Source: Tillus elongatus
Lineage: Eukaryota; Arthropoda; Insecta; Coleoptera; Cleridae
Assembly (NCBI GenBank): GCA_964006375.1
Contig: OZ023269.1
Span: 65,434,529 to 65,498,528 of the forward strand
Reading direction: 5' to 3'
DNA length: 64,000 nucleotides
Part shown: one piece after another, positions 37,370 through 48,064 of the stretch
Layout: every line of letters starts with the position of its first letter
Numbering within the stretch: the first letter of the stretch is position 1
Notes under the pieces: generated by a model
Told to the model about the DNA's origin: nothing
Seen by the model: only the letters and a program-made list of their open reading frames with translations
Databases searched by the model: none
Position numbers and translations under genes: made by a program

Positions 37370-37749
37370 TTAACAATTTTGGAGAAATAATAATAATGAC
37401 AAGCGTTTTCCTTTATGTCTAGTTCTCTGCTGGGTTAAAACTTGCCCTGCCTTGGAGAAAAGTCTTTCGGAAGAAACTGACGTCGCTACCATGCTAAGAT
37501 ATTTTGGTGCAATTTTAGATAAAGTAGGTAATATACATTTCATGTCCTTCCAGAGCTCCAACGGATTTTCTGTAAATTTTCTGACCGGGCATTGAAGGTA
37601 CTGAGTAATTTCGGCAGAAACTTTTGCTTTTTGTTCTTCGCGATGAGAGACATAAGAGCAAGCACCACTAACATTTTCTACCATCTTGTGATGTTCGCTC
37701 CAAAGGTTGAATTTTTCATCTTCTAAGAAGGAGACGCACTAGGCAGTGT
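37370..37749 (-). pseudogene. hAT transposase C-terminal dimerisation domain
   Basis: The frame opens after an AG acceptor-like site near 37750 with FLEDEKFNLWSEHH and continues through LELWKDMKCILPTL, then APKYLSMVATSVSSERLFSK and AGQVLTQQRTR, ending at 37370. The SSERLFS..G signature is the hAT family C-terminal dimerisation region. The N-terminal BED finger and catalytic core are not found within the element, so this is a remnant. Confidence 0.88.
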
Positions 37750-38214
37750 TTATTTCTTTCTTCTTAAGTACCTAACTATTACTATTAAATAATAAATACC
37801 AATACAGTACGATTAGTAGACACCTAGCCTACATATTCAATATCTACTTCCAATATGCACGACACAGTTACCTATTTATATTTTAAATAAAAAAATAAAT
37901 TTACTTTGATTTTACCTAACTTTTGTGCGTATTCGTTAAAGTTTACTTTCGTTAGACATTTTCTAGTTCTGCTACTGCTCGCTAGATGTACACAAAAGAA
38001 TTGACTTGGTAATTGGTAATAGAAATTGATAATAATAAATTACTATGGCATTGAGAAACATCGAATGAAACATCGTAACAAAATATCGATGCTGTCTCAT
38101 AATATCGAAAAAAATAACATCGATGTTAATATCGAAGATCGTAAGCAAAATATCGATGTTTAAGAAACATCGATGAACATCGCGCATCCCTACTCGGCAA
38201 TGGGCCAGTTTACC

Positions 38215-38346
38215 ATCACCAGGCGCAAGTAGTTGTCATTGCAATGGCATATATGTCATTGTGTCATTGTTATGTCAATAAATATTGACAAATGTCAACA
38301 TTTTTGACATAACAATGCAGCTGCTGGTAGTGTTGGTGCCTGGTGA
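38215..38346. repeat. Small 132-bp foldback sequence
   Basis: TCACCAGGCGCAA (38215) and TTGGTGCCTGGTGA (38333-38346) are inverted, with further inner inverted pairs (CATTGTTATGTCAA / TTGACATAACAATG-like). It is non-coding and lies about 270 bp upstream of the imd-like start codon. Confidence 0.65.
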
Positions 38347-38617
38347 ACCGCCATTATTACTTCCACAGTTCCACATTCCACAGCATTATTCTTTATTCTT
38401 ATGATCAATTCTGAACGTTTTTGTTTTTTGGCTTGTGGCTTGTGGCAGGGCAGAGTAGTGGTAGAACATAGAACAGACAAAATACTTTTTGGATTCATTT
38501 ATATAGTTTATATAGCTTAACAGCTTGTTTGCTTTAAGTATAGGCATATTTATTGTCGTTTTAAAAATACTAATACAGGTATCTTTAGTTTATTCTGTAT
38601 AAATTATAAATTTCTAT

Positions 38618-39189
38618 ATGATGGCTTCATTTGATCAAAACCCTGAGGATTTAGTAACTGATGCTTGTCCTAGCCCTCCAAGAGATGAAAAAGAACGACG
38701 AAAAAACTGGAAGCGAATTTTAAATGAAAAAATTGCCGACGAATTTGAGGAAACAAATCAGACAAATAGGAAATCTACATTTTCCGCGACTAAATCTAGA
38801 GCAAAAATGAAAAAGGATGGAACACAAAAATGTAAGTTTTTGATCCCCTTATATTCCATCCATAAGATCTAAAGTTTTTTTTTTAATTTTTAGTGCATAC
38901 ATCGGTTATTAATATTGTTGGGTCAAACGATGTTCATATTGGAACAAATGTTAACATTTATTATGGCAAACCAACTAATGAGTCACAATTTAATAAATCT
39001 CAACAGTATGTGAAGAGTGATGCTATTAAAAAATTACTTAGAAGCAATAATCAAGTAACAGAAAAAGATATCCTAGAGATTTCAGCTCATATGAATGACG
39101 GCTGGCGTGATACTGCAAGGGTTCTGGATTATTCGGATGGGGAAATTAGTGACTTTTATGAGAGTCACATAAAACTAGGAATAAAAGAA
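38618..39189 (+). CDS. imd: imd-like immune adaptor, exons 1 and 2 (3' exons not found)
   Basis: IMD relays peptidoglycan-receptor signals to the NF-kB factor Relish in insects. Exon 1 is 38618-38831 (donor GTAAGT), the intron is 38832-38893 (ends TTTTTAG), and exon 2 is 38894-39189, best ended at donor GTATGT; the splice keeps frame (phase 1). What I see: LVTD at residues 12-15 followed by ACPS, which fits caspase cleavage exposing an IAP-binding A-x-P motif as known for Drosophila Imd; a basic Lys/Arg linker; NDVHIGTNVNIYYG, a RHIM-like amyloid core (V-x-I-G); and VTEKDILEISAHMNDGWRDT...LDYSDGEI, the first helices of a death domain. The last death-domain helices (expected after KLGIKE) must lie in a later exon; I did not find one in this window. 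Identification rests on motif order and memory of the family. Confidence 0.72.
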
Positions 39190-40270
39190 GTATGTATTAA
39201 CAGTTTTAGGTAATCATGTCGGTAAATTTGCAGATTAGCTCCCGCTTTCCAAAAAAATGTCAGAAACATGCCTAGGACCCCCCTGGATGCACAAACCACA
39301 AGAAAAATTTCATGTTCACACCCCCCCATGGAAGTTACGGGACCAGGAGTGATTAGGGGTGCTGGGCGGGGTATGTAGTAAAAAGGAAGTATGAGTAGAA
39401 CACAGCTTAAAAGCTGTCTTTTTCACATCTTGAAGCCCTCATCCCTCCTTAAACGAAGCCTAGGTAATCCTGTGTTTAAAGTGCCTCTTTAGTAAACATA
39501 CAATTCGGGCAAAATCGGAACGTGAACTGGACGCGGGACGATGTGCACTGTTGCCAGATGAGTATAAGCAAGGGTCATTTTAAATATAGAAGGCAATCAA
39601 GGGGTGAACAAATGTTTTCATAATGTAAATAAATGATAGTATTGCGTCATGTACATAGATCGATATTTGACATATTTTGCGGAAAGCAGTAGGAAAACGG
39701 AAATGTAAACAGTTAATTTTCAGCCTCAGGGGGAAAAACGTGTGCCTCTTCTCCCTTTTTTGGTACATCAGTAACATCAACAGAGGTTGTGCCATTGTGA
39801 TTGAGGAAGGTAATCTGCACGTTCCACCATTCCCAGGGGGCGTAAAGCCGTCGGTCCCGTGCCCATGCGATGTTGGGCACGTTAAAGACCCAAATTTCCC
39901 GGACAGTGAGGTGAATGAATGACACTTTAGTAAAGTCAATGAAGCAATTTCCGTTGCGAATTGCCGATGATAAATACAACTGTATATGCTAATATCAAAC
40001 GGTAACCAGTATATTATTTCGAAAAATCGCAATGTAATCGCATGGTAATGAAGCAATTTCAACCAACAACTGTCGATGATAAACAAAACGCAGAAAATTG
40101 CTCAAAATGGGCTTACCTTCGAAGTGTCTCTTTATATTTTACTTTCTAACCTTAAATTTACTAATGGGGAGACCCCGACTTTTGATTTATGAAAAAGTTT
40201 TTGCAAATAAGCGCGAACTATGGCCCCAAGAACCCATATCCGGGGTCAGTTTCCATTTTTTATATGTATG

Positions 40271-40925
<655 letters not shown>

Positions 40926-41138
40926 TTTACTAAAGTGTCATTCATTCACCCCACTGTCCGGGGAATTTGGGTCTTTAACGTGCCCAACATCGCATGGGCA
41001 CGGGACCGACGGCTTTACGCCCCCTGGGAATGGTGGAACGTGCAGATTACCTTTTTTTTTTGTTCCCTCAGGGCTCGTCCGCGGCATTGCCGCCCCGATA
41101 GCACCGCAACCCTTGGTTGATTGTGCATACCCTTAGTC

Positions 41139-43007
41139 TTACTCCACCCATTCCAAAATCACTGTGCCTTGAACTAGTCTGCACAGCGATTGGTAGGGTG
41201 AAGTTTTATATTGCTCTGTCGCCGGTCTAGAGTGACCGTAGATCAGTTGTCTTTTCCGGTCCAGAGCTATACACTCACACAAGATGTGCTGGGCTGATTC
41301 CTCCCCCTCGCCGCAGAGTCTGCATGCGAGGTCCCCTTCGAACCGCCCCATTTTATGCAGGTGTTTCTTGACGGCCATGTGTCCCGTCAAGAGACCTGTT
41401 GTGTTTCTGAGCTGTCCTCTGCTAAGGTTTAGCAGCTCCACAGCTCTCTTTGAACTGGGTCCGTCAATTATTGGCTTCCCATGTCTGAGCCCTGGACAGT
41501 CCGCCCAGTACACCTTGTGTTGGTTTCTGACGCAGGACTTAATGGCTCCCCTGGCAGTGCTCTTTGACACGCCCAGAGCCGGTTCTGGTTCCATAAATGG
41601 TTCTGCTGACCCTCTCTTCGCGAGACTGTCAGCTTCTTCATTGCCTTTGACCCCCGAGTGACCCGGCACCCAGATGAGGGTCACCTCATTCTGCCCAGCC
41701 AGGTCGCTCGTCTCGTCTCGGCACTCACTCACCAGCCAGGAATTTACCCGTGGGCTACTTAGTGCCTTAAGGGCTGCCTGGCTGTCTGTGGCTATGAGGA
41801 TCCGCTTGTTGGTGTAGCCCCTCCTCTTGTTCTCCCGCACACAGTGCAGGATGGCGTACATCTCGGCCTGAAACACCGTTGCATGGGCTCCGAGGGAAAT
41901 ACTATGACTTACCCTCGGTCATTCCGAGTAAACACCTGCCCCCGTCCCACGCTCCCCGCCGGATCCGTCCGTGAACCAGACGAGCGCGTCCCGTGGAATG
42001 CCCGGCGTCTCCTCCCGCCATGCCTCGCGATCGGGGATTTCCACTGTAAAGTTGTTTTCCCTGCACATTCGCGGGCACGCGAAGTCTGACCTCATTTCAA
42101 GCATGGGCTCCTTCACGATCTCCTGAATTTTGCAGTGGCCCCTGAAGCCTGGGTTGATCTTCAGTCTACCATTGCAGGCTAGTCTGTATAGTCCTAGCCT
42201 GGCAATCTCGAGGTCTATTGAATTTTTTATGGTACTCTTAACCCCCCCGCAGTTCCACAGCTAGGTCTGCCCTGTAGGCTTCCCAGTCCGCCTTGCGGGG
42301 GTCCCGGTACCATACCGTTTCTCTTTCGACTTTGGCGATTTCAAACCGGATGTATCTGTGGTCTGAGCTACTCACTTCCCCAGACACAGCCCAGCTTTTC
42401 TTTTAACAAAGTCACCCAGAAACTGGGTGGAAACTGTTAGATCTAAAACTTCCTCACGCTGTGTTGTGACGAAGGTCGGTTTATTACCTCTATTCAATAT
42501 GTCTAAACTAAATTTCATAAGGAATTGTAAAAGTGCCTCACCCCTAGAGTTTGTGTCCGAGCTACCCCACAACTCATGGTGCGCATTCGCGTCCATGCCG
42601 ATGATGGTCTGCCAGCCACCTGCTCTGCTACCCACCATCAGCTGCTCCAATTCGTTGGGTGGAGGAGGGTCCGTGCTGTCCCCTGGCAGATAGGCTGACG
42701 CGACAGTAATGTCCCTCAGCCCATCCGCTCCTCCACATCGGATTTTGATCGTTGCCAGGTCCCTGGAACAGAAATTCATTAGAGAGAGAAACTCTATCCC
42801 TTCCCTGACAAAAATGCAAGCCCTCGGGTTCTCGCTGGATCTGCTGTAGATGAGCTTTCCAGTAGCTCCGCCGAGTCCCTTGATCTCTCCTTTATAGGAG
42901 TACGGTTCCTGGATGAGGGCCACATCCGTGTTCCTCAGAGCCATTAGTAGTCCGGCCGTGGCTGCCCTACTGTGTTGGAGGTTGACCTGAAGGAACCTAA
43001 GTCCCAT
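41139..43007 (-). pseudogene. LINE ORF2 with endonuclease and RNase H but no RT
   Basis: The endonuclease (42372-43007) begins FLQVNLQHSRAATAGL and shows QEPYSYKGEI, ASAYLPGDS, IGMDANAHHELWGS and EEVLDLTV. After a frameshift near 42400 and the linker, sequence characteristic of the region after RT follows directly. RNase H (41139-42116, one frame break near 41900) shows WFTDGSGGERGTGAG, AEMYAILHCVREN, IATDSQAALKAL and WVPGHSGVKGNEEADSLAK. A Cys cluster then follows, CRLCGEGEESAQHILCEC. The RT catalytic core is missing. Confidence 0.88.
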
Positions 43008-44120
43008 TAACCCTTAGTTGCTTCCCCAGTGGGCGGAAGCTAACCCTTCCCATGCCCCAGAATGCCTTGAAGGAGGTTCCTTCAAGGGCTCTGTAAGATG
43101 TCTGGTCGATCGAGAAGGCGAACGACTGTCCTTTCTCCTCTGCCTTCCTGCTTAGAACTGACCAGTGTTGCGTCCCCAGTTCAGGGTTCTGGATCTTAAG
43201 TCTGCTGATCACCCTCTCCTGCGGGACGGTGTCAGGGATCCGTACGAGGACCTTGCGTCTCTTTGGGAGTTCCTTGGGCTCGACGGCTGTCAAGTCCCCT
43301 CCCCCCCAATCTGACCGAGGGATCGTTTTCCGCAGCCAGTCCCGCGACTGCCCCCCGTCAGGCGCGTCCGGTGGAACTGAGGCGGGCTCTCCCCTTCCTG
43401 AAGAGAGTCCACCGCAGCTACCACCGCAACCTGGATCAGGTCCGCCTTCCCCTGGTCTAGCGTGACCTCAGGATGGCGTCTGTCAATCACCGCCATCCCG
43501 AGGCCCTCCGCAGCCTCCCTATAAGAGCCAGTCTGCGCCGGTGTTCCGGCCTTGGTTCCTTTGGGAGGTCTGTCTGTAGTAGGCGTGCTAGAGCCAGAGC
43601 GCGGCGTCTTCTGACTCGCACTCTCCTCTTGCGCCTTTACAGGCACCCTGGCCCTTTTGGGACGTCTGTCTGTAGTGGGCGTGCTAGAGTTCGAGCGCGT
43701 CCTCTTCTGACCCGGACTCCCCTCTTGCGCCTTTACAGGTTTCTCGACCGTCCACGTCCCGGCCGCCATTTTTTGCGCCCTCCGGAACTTCTTTCTTTGC
43801 GCCCCGGAAAGACGCTTGGACTGCCGGGGTAGTCCCTCTACTCTAACAGTAGAGTACTCACTGGTGGAGGGGCCCCCGGAGTCCGCGGAGCTCGCCGCCC
43901 TCCGGTGGGACCCAGCCTCCAGCTTGGGTGTCGGGGACAGGTCTCTGGCCGAAGCTACCCCCTGATCCCCCGTATCTACGCCGGTCGTGGGACCTCCAGA
44001 GTCCGCTGCCGCCCCCTGGCTCGTCTCCGTTTCCGGGATAGACTCAAGGCACAAGTCTGTAGCCGGAGCCACTCCTCGAGCCTCATTGGTTTTGGTTTTA
44101 TATGTGTTTAATATCTTCAT
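42997..44120 (-). pseudogene. LINE ORF1 (LOA/R1 group), frameshifted
   Basis: The N-terminal part (43290-44120) is rich in Ser, Pro, Gly and Arg and has two tandem copies of a ~35-residue unit containing PVKAQEGSPGQKRTRSNSST and PVKAQEESASQKTPRSGSST. A frameshift in a C-run near 43290-43310 leads to the second piece (42997-43293) with VLVRIPDTVPQERVISRLKI and SYRALEGTSFKAFWGMGRVSF, an ORF1 domain found in LOA-type LINEs of insects. No zinc knuckle is seen. Probably an RNA-binding protein. Confidence 0.75.
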
Positions 44121-45687
44121 GTTGTTCCCACGAGAATGGGGGAAATACTGTCCACACCATCAGAACCCCCTGTGTGGTGCAAGGCGGGTTACTCTGGAGG
44201 GTTGCCTGGTACTCCAGAGGTTCCATTCACGACACCATCGCCCTGGTGCCATCCATCCATAGGCACGGGTCACGTGACACCGTAGATTGGGGGAGTTTAG
44301 TTCGACCTCCTTGTCTAGATCCGTCATGTTTAGTTATTAGCAGGGTCACCTCGTGCAGGATGCGGATTTTTACCGCGCATGACGGTCTTGGGGAAAGCTT
44401 CATCGAGAGTTTATGTTGTTATTTCCACTTCCTCAGCTTGCCCCCTGGAGTCCTTTGGCCCGCGACTCCTTAACCCCTGCAGATTACCTTGCTCAATCAC
44501 AATGGCACAACCTCTGTTGATGTTACTGATGTACCAAAAAAGGGAGGAGAGGCACACGTTTTTCCCCCTGAGGCTGAAAATTAACTGTTTACATTTCCGT
44601 TTTCCTACTGCTTTCCGCAAAATATGTCAAATATCGATTTATGTAGATGACGCCATATTTTAATTTATTAAAATTATAAAAACATTTGTGCACCCCTTGA
44701 TTTCCTTTTATATCACGTTTTTCCCCCTAGACCACAATTGCTGAAAATTAACTGTTTACATTTCCGTTTTCCTACTGCTTTCCGCAAAATATGTCAAATA
44801 TCGATCTATGTACATGACGCAATACTATCATTTATTTACATTATGAAAACATTTGTTCATCCCTTGATTGCCTGCTATATTTAAAATGACCCTTGATTAT
44901 ACTCATCTGGCAACAGTGCACATCGTCCCGCGTCCAGTTCACGTTCCGATTTCGCCCGAATTGTATGTTTACTAAAGAGGCACTTTAAACACAGGATTAC
45001 CCGAAGCCTATCCTGCACAGCACCCCCATTCACCCCAGATCCGGTAACTTTCTCAAGGGCTGCTCTCAGGAAATTTGTCTTGTGTTTTATGCAACGATGG
45101 TGGTCATATGCAGGCGAGAGGGGGAAGGAACAACCTTGCGCGACCCCCACCCCCCATTCGCTGCAAGAGCGGGGCGGGGTAATCGTGAGGCTTTTCCTTC
45201 CCCTCTCGCGTACATACAACCACCCTCGCATAAACCAATAAACCACAAGAAATTTTTTTTGTTCATACACCCCAAGGAAGTTAGGGGACCTGCAGGAATA
45301 GGTGTGCTGTGTGGGGTAGGCAGGGTTTAAGGGGGATATGGCAGCGGGGGTCCTAAGCATGTTTTTAAAAACATTTTTTTGAAATGCGTTCGGGAGCTAA
45401 TCTGCAAATTCACCATCCTGTCATTTAAACTTTAATCTTACAGTTTCACTCTCCCAGTTTGTATGTAAATATATATGCCAAGGTCACATAAAACCATGTG
45501 CATTGTTGCATAAAGGGGACCTGAGCAAACCAGATTGTTTCTCACTCAAACACCGGTTTGTCTCATTAAAAAGTTAAGGAAGGGAAAACCATATGGGCAA
45601 CAATGTACACATTCTTGCATGCAATAAAGTAAACTTGATGTATTGGGAGAGCTAAACTGTAAAATTACCAACAGATCTTCAGAATGA

Positions 45688-45825
<138 letters not shown>

Positions 45826-45864
45826 ACACACACACAGGGTGTTTGGCAAGTTGCGTTCATTAGG

Positions 45865-46636
<772 letters not shown>

Positions 46637-46807
46637 CTCAATATTCTTTGAAATATAACATACTACATAAAACCCACCGCTATCTGCTTTAGGGCCCAAG
46701 GTAAAATGATGTACCGTTATTCCCCGTCAACAACCCTGGCAGATGAAGCAGTAAAAAATAACAACAAAGACGCTATTTATAAAACCAGGGACAAGTCACT
46801 TGAAAAC

Positions 46808-46809
<2 letters not shown>

Positions 46810-46887
<78 letters not shown>
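46810..46887. repeat. (TA)n microsatellite in unit 1
   Basis: Pure TA, 26 bp shorter than its counterpart at 50836-50939. Confidence 0.97.
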
Positions 46888-46889
<2 letters not shown>

Positions 46890-48060
46890 TTATAGGGTTA
46901 GTATGGATTTGTATTTACAGAAATATTCCTTATTCAAAAAAAACTCGGGACGCAGCAAGTGCGTTATGGTAGTGAATTTTCATAAAAATCTTTTTAATAA
47001 CAAATATGTGTTTTTTTTAAGAAAGCAGGCATCAAATTTGGTTAGCAATATAACCTATATAGTAAAAACAATGTGCCATGTTCCATTAAAATAACTTTAT
47101 TGTGTGAAAACGTACAAAAATTTCCAAAAGTTAACTTAAAATGTTCCCGAAAAAACACGTTTCTTGGTCAACCTTATAGGTTAATAGCAAATTGAGCTGT
47201 TCAAATATGAAACATTTGATCAAAATTCGCTACCATAACGCACTTGCTGTGTCCAGAATCTCTTTTCTTACAAACATGCATTATATTTCGATGGAAAATG
47301 CAAAAATGCAATAACATAAGGCGTGTTTGATTAAAAAAAAAAAGGAAATTTGTATCACCAACGACTTATGGGCCACCCTGTGATTGTAGAAATATTATTT
47401 TAAGATGTAGCTCAAGACACCCTATAATTAATATATACAAATTTTCTTCATATCTTATATAATAACGGATATATTGAGCTTTATTGATTTTTTACGAAAA
47501 CGACAAAAATTATATACCATTAAACGATAAACTCTATAGCTAAGGCTACTGCCAAGCATCAGAGAAAGGGTCTATTTGAAATGAATTTTCTACAAATATT
47601 TTAGTAAAATGAAGGACAATGACGGTTGAAACTAAGACTTTAGGGTTTGTAAAACATCCTTCTTGAGACATTTTATTTCTATAGCCCGTATTAGATTTAA
47701 GTTATTTGCCTAAATGTTGCCAATTTTGACATTTTAAATCGCCACTTTGACGTTTTGAGGAAAACCTCAATTTATTTTTCTTTAAATGCCTATAACTTTT
47801 TTGTCTTTTGACCTACATAGCTAAATTTTGGTAGGTAACTTACCTATAAGGATGTAAACCTGCGTACCAAATTTGGTTGCCCTTACTTTGTTAATTCCGG
47901 AGATATAAAATTTTTTCAAAAGGAAACACAAAATTTTCCGGGAAAACCTGGGCAGATTTTCCTGGCTAACGAACTCATCCAAGCCATTTGCAAAAGAAAA
48001 TTTTTCACCAAATTTGATCAAAATCGGCCCATTATTTTTTGAGTTATCGGTGTGATACAT
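46888..48060 (+). repeat. (AT)n-associated repeat family, copy in unit 1
   Basis: About 1.17 kb of non-coding sequence beginning after the AT array (TTAGTATGGATTTGTATTTA). It contains the 305-bp inverted-repeat unit (46949-47253) and ends with the right-hand motif CCAAATTTGATCAAAATCGG ... TTTTTTGAGTTATCGG. Matches 58657-59158 (its later half), and 63431-64000 in inverted form. Confidence 0.8.
46949..47253. repeat. 305-bp inverted-repeat unit (MITE-like), copy 1
   Basis: Left end GACGCAGCAAGTGCGTTATG and right end, read inverted, GACACAGCAAGTGCGTTATG. The 32-bp arms differ at about three positions. Interior non-coding. Confidence 0.82.
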
Positions 48061-48064
48061 ATAT

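Larger units (their letters stand above)
31025..38192 (-). mobile_element. hAT-type DNA transposon with nested LINE
   Basis: Terminal inverted repeats TAGGGATGCGCGATGTT at both ends, flanked by an 8-bp duplication CTCGGCAA at 31017-31024 and 38193-38200, the hallmark of hAT. Without the nested LINE (31126-36950) the element is about 1.3 kb, much shorter than an autonomous hAT, and retains only the transposase C-terminus (37370-37749). The ends are rich in repeated ACATCGATG motifs, typical of hAT subterminal transposase binding regions. Confidence 0.92.
41054..44477 (-). mobile_element. LOA/R1-group LINE, internally deleted
   Basis: 3,424 bp flanked by the 13-bp duplication TGCAGATTACCTT (41041-41053 and 44478-44490), with a short T-run on the plus strand (A tail of the minus-strand element). 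GC-rich compared with its surroundings. It carries ORF1, the endonuclease and RNase H parts of ORF2, but no RT domain. The sequence jumps near 42240-42260 from the endonuclease-RT linker to the segment just after RT, so the polymerase was deleted. Confidence 0.9.

Noticed and set aside
46706..46972. Frame beginning [20 protein letters not shown] next to an AT array (and its copy at 50731)
   Set aside because: Present twice only through the tandem duplication; runs into the microsatellite and has no domain I recognise.
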